DNA of 64,000 nt from Marinomonas sp. TW1. GTDB taxonomy: Bacteria > Pseudomonadota > Gammaproteobacteria > Pseudomonadales > Marinomonadaceae. The stretch spans positions 124,001-188,000 of the forward strand of contig NZ_JSEE01000008.1 in NCBI RefSeq assembly GCF_001625355.1. Direction: 5' to 3'. Of the stretch, positions 25,678-34,163 are shown in pieces. The notes under the pieces were generated by a model, which had not been told where the DNA came from, searched no databases, and saw only the letters and a program-made list of their open reading frames with translations. The position numbers and the translations under genes are program-made. Numbering within the stretch: position 1 is the stretch's first letter; the number at the start of each line of letters is the position of its first letter.

Positions 25678-26676
25678 CTACGACTGCCAATACTGATCTC
25701 GCCAATAGTCGATTTGGTCGTCTGCGAGGAAACTCCAGGCGACAAATCGACTGATTTTTTGACCTTGAGCCATCTCAATCACCTTAACTTGTCTTGCTCC
25801 AACGTTTTTGAGGGCTTTTTGGATGGTGTCCAAATTGCTCTGTCGAGCCACTAACGAGGTGAACCAAAAACATTGATCACGATAGCGAGTGCTTTCCTTA
25901 ACCATACGCACGATAAAACCCGCTTCGCCACCGTCACACCAGAGTTCCGGTGCCGTTCCGCCAAAATTCAGCGTGGTTTTTTGAGGGGGGGTTGTGCGAG
26001 CTGTATTTGACGCCCCTTTGACACCACGCCACTTACGCTGAGACTCTTCAAGCATGGCCGATTCACTGGTATGAAACGGGGGATTACACAAGGTTAGATC
26101 AAAACGCTCATCGGTCTGCCAAACGCCATCGAAGATTGCTTTCTCCGACGCCTGTTGTCGAACACTCACTGCATTTTTCAAACAAGCATTGGACTTGATA
26201 ATGGTTGAGCAAGTGGCCACCGCAATGGGATTCACATCAGAACCCACAAATTGCCAGCCATATTCTTGATGTCCAACGATCGGATACACACAATTTGCAC
26301 CAACACCGACATCCAACACTTTAATATTTTTACCACGTGGAATAACACCCTCGTGACTGGACGCCAAAAGGTCAGCCAAATAATGGATGTAATCGGCACG
26401 ACCCGGGATTGGAGGGCATAAAAAGCCCATTGGAATATCCCAAAACGCCACCCCATAAAAATGATTCAACAAAGCACGATTAAGCGTTTTCACCGCATTT
26501 GGGTCCGCGAAATCAATCGATTCATTGCCATATTTATTAAGCTGAATGTAATGGGATAATTCGGGGCAAGAGTCCGCCAGCAAGGCAAAATCATAACGCG
26601 CACGGTGAGGATTGCGAGGATGCAACTCTAATTTGTTACTACGTTTACCCTTTGTATGCTTGCTTTTATGAGCCAC
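25678..26676 (-). CDS. rlmF: 23S rRNA (adenine-1618-N6)-methyltransferase
   Basis: A 332-residue methyltransferase of the RlmF/YbiN family. A basic N-terminus leads to LHPRNPHRARYDF, the usual family opening. The SAM-binding loop is VLDVGVGANCVYPI near residue 120, and the catalytic motif is CNPPFH near 205, the NPPF form used by N6-adenine methylases. It uses SAM to modify A1618 of 23S rRNA during ribosome assembly. It stands alone, convergent with psuG, which ends 40 bp away. Confidence 0.94.
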   Translation of the reverse strand: MAHKSKHTKGKRSNKLELHPRNPHRARYDFALLADSCPELSHYIQLNKYGNESIDFADPNAVKTLNRALLNHFYGVAFWDIPMGFLCPPIPGRADYIHYLADLLASSHEGVIPRGKNIKVLDVGVGANCVYPIVGHQEYGWQFVGSDVNPIAVATCSTIIKSNACLKNAVSVRQQASEKAIFDGVWQTDERFDLTLCNPPFHTSESAMLEESQRKWRGVKGASNTARTTPPQKTTLNFGGTAPELWCDGGEAGFIVRMVKESTRYRDQCFWFTSLVARQSNLDTIQKALKNVGARQVKVIEMAQGQKISRFVAWSFLADDQIDYWRDQYWQS

Positions 26677-26817
26677 AGAATCGCCGTTGTTGATTGCTAA
26701 ACGCTAAGTATAACCGAATTCCTCAGTTGGCAAGAAGCACCTTATAACACGCTCAAAATGAGCGCTCGTTCGCAGCGCGCCAATGCAACTAAAAGCACAT
26801 TTAAAAAAGCGTTAAAA

Positions 26818-27168
26818 TCATGACGACAATAGGAAAGGTAGGATTGAGACACTCAAAATCAAACCTATGGCTAGAAGAGTGAACAAGGCTTCTGCTGGGT
26901 TTTGACGAGCATGTTGAAAATAGCCCAATAGATATTCACCGATATTTGGGGTTTTCATATCGCGACTGCGTTCAAGCTGATCTTCACGAATGAGAACGCG
27001 TGCTTGTTCGGCCTGCTGTTTATCTCTAACCCAAATCCCCGCCATGGATATTTGCCAACGACCCGCACTGGTTTCATAAAACTCAATATCATGCTCCGCG
27101 AGAAGTTGACGGATATCGTCGGCTTCTTCTTCAGGAACATATTTTAATCGAAACACCAAGGTCGCCAT
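26818..27168 (-). CDS. Small membrane protein, DUF6164-like
   Basis: A 116-residue protein of unknown function. The N-terminal half (about 1-75) is soluble and shaped like a short ferredoxin-like or DUF2007-type fold, with the recognisable RLLAEHDIEFYETSAGRWQIS-type segment (around 22-42). The C-terminus has one hydrophobic helix (about 92-112). It resembles what I remember as DUF6164, conserved in marine gammaproteobacteria. It is a single gene on the minus strand between rlmF and the CSS-EAL gene. No function is proposed. Confidence 0.7.
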   Translation of the reverse strand: MATLVFRLKYVPEEEADDIRQLLAEHDIEFYETSAGRWQISMAGIWVRDKQQAEQARVLIREDQLERSRDMKTPNIGEYLLGYFQHARQNPAEALFTLLAIGLILSVSILPFLLSS

Positions 27169-27231
27169 GCGAATCGCTCTCTGAAAATAAAAGGTAGCAA
27201 AGAGTAAGAGAAGGCAAAGCGGAATACAATG

Positions 27232-28797
27232 CTACAAATGGCTTTTTCTCGCTTGATCGTCCATCAACCACTCTATGACTTGATCAATCGGCAAAGGTCG
27301 ACAGAAATAATACCCCTGCACTCTTTCAACCCCTAACTCTCTTACCGCCTCCAACTGATCTTCTCTTTCCACGCCTTCCGCAACCACTTCCATATTCAGC
27401 TCTTTCGCTAACTTGGTGACGGAGGTTAAGACCTGTCGGGTAAATTGATCTTCTTTTAAACTCGCGATAAAAATTTGATCTAATTTTAGTGTGTCATATG
27501 GGAAACGTCGTAAAAAATCTAACCCCGCATAACCCGTACCGAAATCGTCCACTGACAAACGAATGTCTAAGGCTTTTATGTGCTCGAAACGACTCACCAT
27601 TAAAGGCAGCTCAATGGAGTTTAGCGCCGTTGTTTCCGTCACCTCTAACCCTAGCCGTCCCTTTAATTCAGGCCATTCGTCCATCACTTTAGCCAACGTT
27701 GGAGCAAAGTCTTCATGAATTAAACTGTGCCGATCAACGTTCACTGAGATACGAATGTCTTTGAGTAAATCCGCATTTTCACGAAAGAACACCCCCACTT
27801 TTCGAATCACCATCCAAGTGAGTTCATCAATTAATCCTAACCGCTCAGACACCTCAACAATGGATAATGGAGAGACCTGACCATGATAGGGAGAATGCCA
27901 ACGAATTAACGCCTCCAGTTCATAGGTTCTGTTTTCATCTAAAGACACAATCGGCTGGAAATACACTTCCATGGCATTGTTTTGAATGGCTCTTTTGATA
28001 CATTGTGGTAACGAGCGCCGATAATACAAAAAGCTCCAATGCAAAATGCTGAGTAAAACAAATAAGAAGACGCTAAAAAGGAAAATAAAGGGCCACATTG
28101 ACTGATATATTTGCCAGTAATAACGCTCTGGCAAGTACACCGCCAAACTCATCGCCCAATCATCCAGTGTACGAACCTGTTTATCCAATATCGAGCCTTC
28201 AATATCCGCACTATTGGATACGACCATTTGTTTGCCCAACGTTAATTGATAGGCATAACCTGATGTCAGCCAACGATCAACATAGCTTCCTAAACGCTGC
28301 GGTGGCGCTAAGCCATTTACCCCTATGCCTTTCTCGCCTTTATAGAACACAAGAAATGCATTGTCTCCTAATGTATGTGACTTAACGAGTGACACAGTTC
28401 TGTGGGCTGGGCTGGCTTCAATGCGCTGAGCAATGCTGTTAAAAATCTTGAATTTTCTTGGCCCTAGATTGGTACAAAATACTTGGTAATCCGAATTGAA
28501 CAGACCAAATTCTTTAAAAGTAGGGGAATAAAATGTTGCTTTGCGCAACTGCTTAATACTTTCTGCATTACATGAAAGATCCGCGTCATTTGTGATGCTT
28601 TTAAGCTCAACAAAAATCGCCTCCATGTGCGAATCTAATGCCGCTTTAGCGAGGTCCGTTCGAGTATAGATGTCTTTCAAGAGGTAAAAATACAAACCCA
28701 AGGAGAAAAGCAATATTGAGCAAACAACGGATATAAAGGCGTAGGAAAATAGGACTTGTTTACTAGAGGGAAATAGCACACTCAACTTACGAAGCAT
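27232..28797 (-). CDS. CSS-domain EAL protein, c-di-GMP phosphodiesterase
   Basis: A 521-residue inner-membrane enzyme. ATG at 28797 follows GAGGG and is preferred to the upstream start. TM1 (about 17-40), a periplasmic CSS-type domain (about 42-225) and TM2 (about 230-252) lead to an EAL domain (about 260-515). C76 and C108 sit where the CSS family has its redox pair; the second reads C-T-N rather than C-S-S. The EAL catalytic set is intact: E295-A-L, VNVDRHS, EVTET, DDFGTG, KLD and AEGVE. In E. coli PdeC-type proteins, periplasmic disulfide formation lowers activity. No GGDEF domain is present. Confidence 0.9.
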   Translation of the reverse strand: MLRKLSVLFPSSKQVLFSYAFISVVCSILLFSLGLYFYLLKDIYTRTDLAKAALDSHMEAIFVELKSITNDADLSCNAESIKQLRKATFYSPTFKEFGLFNSDYQVFCTNLGPRKFKIFNSIAQRIEASPAHRTVSLVKSHTLGDNAFLVFYKGEKGIGVNGLAPPQRLGSYVDRWLTSGYAYQLTLGKQMVVSNSADIEGSILDKQVRTLDDWAMSLAVYLPERYYWQIYQSMWPFIFLFSVFLFVLLSILHWSFLYYRRSLPQCIKRAIQNNAMEVYFQPIVSLDENRTYELEALIRWHSPYHGQVSPLSIVEVSERLGLIDELTWMVIRKVGVFFRENADLLKDIRISVNVDRHSLIHEDFAPTLAKVMDEWPELKGRLGLEVTETTALNSIELPLMVSRFEHIKALDIRLSVDDFGTGYAGLDFLRRFPYDTLKLDQIFIASLKEDQFTRQVLTSVTKLAKELNMEVVAEGVEREDQLEAVRELGVERVQGYYFCRPLPIDQVIEWLMDDQARKSHL

Positions 28798-29001
28798 AAA
28801 TCCCTCTTTTATATGTACCATCCATCGTGTATCTCAACCTTTTGTAATAAAGTGTAACGGCACAAATAATGCCATATAAGTAACAAACTACCAACAAAAG
28901 ACTGTACAAAAAGTTTATAAATATAAAGCGAACAAGTCAGATATACACATACCTTATAGAGATCTTCAGCTCATATTAAGAATATACAGGTTAGCGACGA
29001 A

Positions 29002-29502
29002 TTATTCCGGCAAAAATGGCAGCACAGGGCAATTAACCACAATATCGCTACGCTCAATACGAATGAATCCAGCCTCTTCAGCCGCCAAAACCGCTTCTTC
29101 CGAGGTCAATTCATAAGCTTCTTTTGGGTTATTCCATACCACCCAGTACATGAGCCAAAGTGGTGAATAATGGCGATCTCGGCTTAAATAACCTAATGGG
29201 ACAGGCGCCGACGCAAAGACATTTTGTTGCTCTTTATTTGGAAAGCCATATACCCGTTCCAGTACCGTTTTAACTTGAGGTGGTTTCGGGTAACGAGGAA
29301 TCGCATCCCGTAAACGCGGCGCATAATTCGCCTGCATTTCCTTTGCTAACTTACGATCAGAAACATCTGTGGTGATGTAAGCCACTTGTTCACCATCATG
29401 CCAAGCCTGAAATATCGGCAAACGTGCCATGTTATCCTGCGTCGAAGCGCAACCGGCTAACCACAGGGTGAATAAAATCAACAACACAGAACGACTCAGC
29501 AA
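29002..29502 (-). CDS. Putative lipoprotein of unknown function
   Basis: A 166-residue predicted outer- or inner-membrane lipoprotein. The start is TTG at 29502 behind a well-placed GGAGG, giving a 17-residue signal peptide and lipobox LAGC. The residue after Cys is Ala, which favours outer-membrane sorting. The mature part has no motif I recognise; YITTDVSDRKLAKEMQANY near residue 42 and the aromatic LWLMYWVVWNN near 115 are the most distinctive parts. It lies between the CSS-EAL gene and the sigma-54 activator gene, with about 100 bp on the latter side. Confidence 0.75.
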   Translation of the reverse strand: MLSRSVLLILFTLWLAGCASTQDNMARLPIFQAWHDGEQVAYITTDVSDRKLAKEMQANYAPRLRDAIPRYPKPPQVKTVLERVYGFPNKEQQNVFASAPVPLGYLSRDRHYSPLWLMYWVVWNNPKEAYELTSEEAVLAAEEAGFIRIERSDIVVNCPVLPFLPE

Positions 29503-29603
29503 ACTTAGCCTCCACTTGAAACAAAATCATCTTTTTGACTCTCACAAGGTATCAAGACTCATCCTTTTTGGAAAGGCAAGTCGATCTCCTTACTGGTGCC
29601 TCA

Positions 29604-31637
29604 TTAGTTTGGTGCCTTGAGCTTAGTGTATTTGTACACAGTATTTCGACTCACGCCCGCGGCTTTCGCGGTTTGTGACACATTGCCCTTGTGCTCATCC
29701 AATAAGCGTGGGATCAGCTGCTCAAGCGGTTCTGCTACAGCACTTGCGTCACTCTTCTCAGTCTCTTCTGCAGACGTAATCATCAGATCGTCAAAAAAAT
29801 CATCGGGTAAATGCCACTCTTCCAACTCGTCGCCGTCAGCCATGGCCATCCCAACCTTTAACGTATGCGCTAATTGGCGCATGTTTCCAGGCCAAGGGTG
29901 CTTCTCAAGCAAAGCCAACATGTCATCTGATAAAGGAGGACTCGGTTCTTCTTGACTTAACCTTGCATGCAAATAGGCGATCAATTTCACCTTATCTTGT
30001 CGTTCACGTAACGGGGGCAACTCTATGTTTAAACCCGAAATACGATAATATAAATCCTGTCGAAAGCGACCATCTTTCACTTCTGCCTTTAAGGCTCGGT
30101 TCGTGGCTGAGATCAATTTAATATCCACAGGATACACCTCGGTTGAGCCTAGCGGTGTCACCACCCTTTCTTGTAGCACTCGTAATAATCTCGATTGCAC
30201 CGCCATTGGCATTTCACCAATTTCATCCAAAAATAACGTACCTCTGTGGGCTCGTCGAATCAGGCCAATTGAGCCTTTATTTTGCGCCCCTGTAAAAGCC
30301 CCTTTTTCATAACCAAAAAGTTCAGATTCAACCAATTCAGCCGGGATAGCCGCGCAATTCACCGCCACCAGCATCTCTTCACGACGAGAGCTGTGATAAT
30401 GCAAGCTGCGTACGAAGATCTCTTTGCCCGCTCCCGTTTCACCATGAATCAAAATCGGAATGTCCTTTTCCATGATCTTATGCGCTTGTTTCACTAAACG
30501 CTCGACATGGGCATCTCCATGTTGTAATTCGGCTAATGGAATGACATTAGGCGGCACATCATGACGAGCGTAATCGGCACTTTCCAAGTCCATAAAAGAC
30601 AAATCTTTTCCCTTGTTTTGCATAGTATTTTTATTATCTTTAGGGGTGGGAGGAACATACCCAGAGCCTTGACGAAAATCTGGTACACGCATAATTTGTT
30701 GCACTGGCGGTATGACTTTGACATAAAACTGATAACGCCCCAGCGCCACCAGTTTTAATGGCAAACTGGCCGGGTGATGCTTAATTTCTCGCATTTCAAT
30801 ATCAAAAATCTGACGAATATTCAGAAGCGCCAAATCCCTCGCCAACACCACTTCGGCACGCCGATTGGCCGACACAATGGTGCCATTTTCATCCAGCACC
30901 AGAATACCTGACCAATGACTGTCCAAACTGGTCACATTGGTATTGAAACTGAGGATAAAATGTTCTTGTTGAAAAGCCGAAAAAATAAGCCGATTTTCCA
31001 CACTCAAAGACATCAGTTTCACCATACCAAAGGTATGATCCTGAGGCAGATAAGCGTCCGATGAGATGTCCAACACACCAACTAAGTCGTTTTGAGTATT
31101 ATAAATAGGGGAGGCCGAGCCCACCATGAAGCGATTCGCTCTTAGGTAGTGTTCATCACGACCAACCTGAATGGCTTGGCCAGTAATCAAGGCCGTGCCG
31201 ATGGCGTTTGTGCCCACACCAATTTCACTCCACTGATTACCACCAACAAGACCGTGTTCTGAAGCCGTTCCAAAACGCGGTTGCCCCCAGGTATTCAAAA
31301 CATGGCCTTGGCGATCGGCTAGCACGATCATACAGGCCGAATTGCTTAAGATATTCTCGTAATAAGGCAATACTTCGTTTTCAGTGGTCTCTAATAGACT
31401 GCGATGCTGGTCCATTAGGTCGTGCAGTTCCCCCCTTGGTAAACTCGCAAAGTCCGGTCGACTACCATGCTCCAAACCAAACTGCTCACACCGATACCAA
31501 GAGGCTTGAATTTGCTCTTTATGAGTTTTTTCAGTGACTTGAGCCCCTTCAGCTAGGGCATTGGATGACATCTTTTGTTGTTGTTCTTGCTCAGGCATTT
31601 CCAGCTCCGACGTGTCAGGGGCATTCGCCAAGTTCAT
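29604..31637 (-). CDS. Sigma-54-dependent activator, AcoR-like
   Basis: A 677-residue enhancer-binding protein. The N-terminal region (about 70-215) is GAF-like, with SEIGVGTNAIGTAL as in AcoR; a PAS-like segment follows (about 230-300, GILVLDENGTIVSANRRAE). The AAA+ domain (about 370-600) has Walker A GETGAGKE (399-406), the sigma-54 contact loop GAFTGA (446-451), and GTLFLDEIGEMP. The C-terminus has a Fis-type helix-turn-helix (NVSQTAKAAGVSRNTVYKY). It is divergent from the glycerol-type ABC operon, whose upstream region carries a sigma-54 promoter and repeated GTTCA/TGAAC motifs. It most likely activates that operon when the substrate is present. Confidence 0.92.
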   Translation of the reverse strand: MNLANAPDTSELEMPEQEQQQKMSSNALAEGAQVTEKTHKEQIQASWYRCEQFGLEHGSRPDFASLPRGELHDLMDQHRSLLETTENEVLPYYENILSNSACMIVLADRQGHVLNTWGQPRFGTASEHGLVGGNQWSEIGVGTNAIGTALITGQAIQVGRDEHYLRANRFMVGSASPIYNTQNDLVGVLDISSDAYLPQDHTFGMVKLMSLSVENRLIFSAFQQEHFILSFNTNVTSLDSHWSGILVLDENGTIVSANRRAEVVLARDLALLNIRQIFDIEMREIKHHPASLPLKLVALGRYQFYVKVIPPVQQIMRVPDFRQGSGYVPPTPKDNKNTMQNKGKDLSFMDLESADYARHDVPPNVIPLAELQHGDAHVERLVKQAHKIMEKDIPILIHGETGAGKEIFVRSLHYHSSRREEMLVAVNCAAIPAELVESELFGYEKGAFTGAQNKGSIGLIRRAHRGTLFLDEIGEMPMAVQSRLLRVLQERVVTPLGSTEVYPVDIKLISATNRALKAEVKDGRFRQDLYYRISGLNIELPPLRERQDKVKLIAYLHARLSQEEPSPPLSDDMLALLEKHPWPGNMRQLAHTLKVGMAMADGDELEEWHLPDDFFDDLMITSAEETEKSDASAVAEPLEQLIPRLLDEHKGNVSQTAKAAGVSRNTVYKYTKLKAPN

Positions 31638-31676
31638 TCCGTATTGTTATTTAGAGCTTACTCAGATGACGCTAAT

Positions 31677-31757
31677 GTGTTCATCTGGTGTTCACAATTC
31701 TTCCCCACTCTAAACACTTTGAACACCTCTGAACAGTCTTTTTCACATATGAACATG
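31677..31757. promoter_or_regulatory. Phased GTTCA/TGAAC repeats, enhancer candidate for the sigma-54 activator
   Basis: Five copies of one pentamer occur in 81 bp: GTGTTCA at 31677 and 31688, then the opposite orientation TGAACAC at 31720, TGAACAG at 31730 and TGAACATG at 31750. Neighbours are about 10-11 or 20 bp apart, so they face the same side of the helix. The cluster ends about 80 bp before the sigma-54 promoter, the usual enhancer distance. Two further copies lie downstream of the promoter (31872 and 31894). Confidence 0.65.
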
Positions 31758-31834
31758 TTATCTTGATTTAAAGGTCAGATTATTTTTCCTTATATTTCAT
31801 AAAGTTAAAAACATTAAGAGAAATTTTAGTATTT

Positions 31835-31850
31835 TGGCACAAGCTTTGTA
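31835..31850 (+). promoter_or_regulatory. Sigma-54 promoter of the glycerol-type ABC operon
   Basis: TGGCAC-N5-TTGTA matches the -24/-12 consensus TGGCAC-N5-TTGCW at all but one position, with exact spacing. It lies about 90 bp upstream of the first ATG (31942) and is divergent from a sigma-54 activator gene. Confidence 0.85.
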
Positions 31851-31869
31851 TTAGTCCTTACAAAGCTTG
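31840..31869. promoter_or_regulatory. Perfect inverted repeat over the -12 element and start region
   Basis: CAAGCTTTGTA and TACAAAGCTTG form a perfect 11-base inverted repeat with an eight-base gap. The left arm contains the -12 element and the repeat spans the expected transcription start. It could bind a repressor, or form a hairpin at the 5' end of the transcript. Confidence 0.55.
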
Positions 31870-31941
31870 CATGTTCACTTTTGCAATTCACACTGAACAC
31901 ATGCGGCATTGAAAACAATAACAACAAATAAGGTTCTAAAC

Positions 31942-33030
31942 ATGTCTCTGACGCTGCAAAATGTCTCGCGCGTTGTTGAGGGTGAAACTTGGATAGACAA
32001 GGTCAACATGACGCTTGAGCCAGGTTCCTTCAACGTGTTACTTGGGCGCACCTTGTCTGGTAAAACGACGTTAATGCGACTGATGGCAGGTCTTGATCGA
32101 CCTACCACAGGAAGCGTTCTTATGAACGGTGTTGACGTAACCGGACTCCCTGTTCGCGAGCGCAATATCTCAATGGTCTATCAGCAATTCATCAATTACC
32201 CCAATCTTACGGTCTACGAGAACATCGCCTCACCTTTGCGACTCGCCAAAATGGATGAAGCTGAGGTGGATCAAAGGGTTCGGGAAACAGCCACCATGTT
32301 GCGCATCGACCCTTTTCTAGATCGATTACCACTGCAACTGTCTGGTGGACAGCAACAACGAACAGCGATGGCTCGGGCCTTAGTAAAAGATTCACAAATC
32401 ATTCTATTTGATGAACCTCTGGTGAACCTAGATTACAAACTTCGCGAAGAACTGAGACAAGAACTCAGGGCCTTGTTTAAAGCGCGTAACTGTATTGCCA
32501 TCTACGCCACCACGGAACCCAACGAAGCCCTTGCCCTTGGCGGCAACACCGCCGTTCTTCACGAAGGCAAATTATTGCAAATGGGGCCAACGGCGCAGGT
32601 TTATCATCAGCCGAAAGACATCATCACCGCCGAAATGTTCTCCGAACCGCCGATCAATCTGGTGCCTGGTCGCGTCAGTGAGGAAGAAGTCACCTTTGAT
32701 GAAACTGTTCACTTCCGCCTAAACAGTGACCTAAGGGGCCTAACGCCAGGTCTCTATAAATTCGGAGTGAGAGCCTCACACATTGGTTTGGTTCCCCATT
32801 CAGATGACGACTTAGAGCTTCCTGTCAAAGTCGATCTCGCCGAGATCAGTGGCTCAGAGACCTTTTTACACGTTCACAATTCGCATTTTGATTTGGTACT
32901 TCACCTGTCTGGCGTTCATGAATACCAAGTGGATCAAGACATTAAGGTCTATTTCCCCACCCATAAACTCTATGCCTTTGATAGTGAAGGTAAAATGGTG
33001 CATTCTCCAGCACGTATGAGGGAGCAATAA
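31942..33030 (+). CDS. glpS: Glycerol-type ABC importer ATPase 1 (GlpS-like)
   Basis: A 362-residue MalK/CUT1-type ATPase. ATG at 31942 is chosen over an upstream frame; AAGG lies nine bases before it. The ABC domain (about 1-235) has Walker A GRTLSGKT (35-42), a Q-loop Gln, the signature LSGGQ (133-137) and Walker B ILFDEP. The usual H-loop reads Y-A-T191-E192 in place of V-T-H-D, so the catalytic switch histidine is missing. A C-terminal OB/TOBE regulatory domain follows. The partner ATPase, encoded two bases downstream, has the complementary defect. Orthology to the Rhizobium glycerol importer is inferred from gene order and the large receptor. Confidence 0.85.
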   Translation: MSLTLQNVSRVVEGETWIDKVNMTLEPGSFNVLLGRTLSGKTTLMRLMAGLDRPTTGSVLMNGVDVTGLPVRERNISMVYQQFINYPNLTVYENIASPLRLAKMDEAEVDQRVRETATMLRIDPFLDRLPLQLSGGQQQRTAMARALVKDSQIILFDEPLVNLDYKLREELRQELRALFKARNCIAIYATTEPNEALALGGNTAVLHEGKLLQMGPTAQVYHQPKDIITAEMFSEPPINLVPGRVSEEEVTFDETVHFRLNSDLRGLTPGLYKFGVRASHIGLVPHSDDDLELPVKVDLAEISGSETFLHVHNSHFDLVLHLSGVHEYQVDQDIKVYFPTHKLYAFDSEGKMVHSPARMREQ

Positions 33031-33032
33031 TC

Positions 33033-34163
33033 ATGGCAGAAATTACGCTTAATTCACTCGCCCACAGCTATGGCGAAAAACCAGATGGTCAAAAAGAGTA
33101 CGCCATTCGAGAAATGACACACGTGTGGGAACAAGGCGGAGCTTTCGCTCTGCTGGGGCCTTCTGGCTGTGGTAAATCCACCTTATTGAATATTATTTCA
33201 GGCCTACTGGAGCCTTCAGAGGGGGAAGTCTTATTTGATGGTAAACGCGTCAATGAGCTCAAACCTGAAGAGCGAAATATCGCGCAAGTGTTTCAGTTTC
33301 CTGTGGTGTACGACACCATGTCCGTGTACGACAACCTAGCCTTTCCATTACGCAACATTGGCGTTCCAGAATACAAAGTACGCTCGAAAGTACATGAAGT
33401 GGCGGAAATTCTAGAACTCACGGAACAGCTAAAACGCAAAGCCAAAGGTTTGTCTGCTGACCAAAAGCAAAAAGTGTCAATGGGGCGCGGCTTAGTACGA
33501 GATGACGTTTCCGCTATTTTATTTGATGAGCCACTCACGGTCATTGACCCTCAGCTGAAATGGAAACTGCGCCGTAAGCTCAAACAAATTCATGAGCAGT
33601 TTAACATCACCATGGTGTACGTCACTCATGATCAGCTAGAAGCCTCTACCTTCGCCGATAAAATTGCCGTCATGTATAACGGCCAAATTGTGCAGTTTGG
33701 CACCCCAAGAGAGCTATTTGAAAATCCGGCTCATACCTTTGTGGGTTATTTCATTGGCAGCCCTGGCATGAATTTCTTCGAGGCCGATCTGATTCAGCAA
33801 ACCGATGGCACTACTGCGATTCGTTTTGGTGAATATGACATCACCGCCAGCCAAACCATGCTTTCGCAACTTTCTGACATGCAAGTTAATAAAGTCACTC
33901 TGGGAATCCGTCCTGAGTTTGTACACGTTTGGGATGGCAAAAGTGATGATGCCTTCTTGGTAGAAGTCGACTATGTAGAAGACCTTGGCACCTACAAAAT
34001 TTTGTCTTTCCTATTTAACGGAAAAATGATGAAAGCGAGACTCAGCGAAGACCAGAAAATCCCATCAGGACAAGTCTACGTCAGCTTCCCTGAGCAATGG
34101 ACCAAGGTGTATGTCAATGACTATCTAGTCGAGCCTAAACAGGAGACACAAGATGCAAACTAA
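33033..34163 (+). CDS. glpT: Glycerol-type ABC importer ATPase 2 (GlpT-like)
   Basis: A 376-residue CUT1-type ATPase. Walker A is GPSGCGKST near residue 43, Walker B is ILFDEPLTVID, and the H-loop is intact (VYVTH199D). The ABC signature is degenerate, L140-S-A-D-Q instead of LSGGQ. A TOBE-type domain occupies about 245-370. With the GlpS-like subunit it should form a heterodimer with one intact composite ATP site (this Walker/H-loop set plus the partner's LSGGQ) and one degenerate site. The stop lies 11 bp inside the next gene's start. It should not be confused with the E. coli GlpT glycerol-3-phosphate antiporter, which is unrelated. Confidence 0.85.
   Translation: MAEITLNSLAHSYGEKPDGQKEYAIREMTHVWEQGGAFALLGPSGCGKSTLLNIISGLLEPSEGEVLFDGKRVNELKPEERNIAQVFQFPVVYDTMSVYDNLAFPLRNIGVPEYKVRSKVHEVAEILELTEQLKRKAKGLSADQKQKVSMGRGLVRDDVSAILFDEPLTVIDPQLKWKLRRKLKQIHEQFNITMVYVTHDQLEASTFADKIAVMYNGQIVQFGTPRELFENPAHTFVGYFIGSPGMNFFEADLIQQTDGTTAIRFGEYDITASQTMLSQLSDMQVNKVTLGIRPEFVHVWDGKSDDAFLVEVDYVEDLGTYKILSFLFNGKMMKARLSEDQKIPSGQVYVSFPEQWTKVYVNDYLVEPKQETQDAN

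Noticed and set aside
26750-26764. CGCTCA-AAA-TGAGCG hairpin as terminator of the DUF6164-like gene
   Set aside because: Short stem without a T-run on the relevant strand; too weak to list as a feature.
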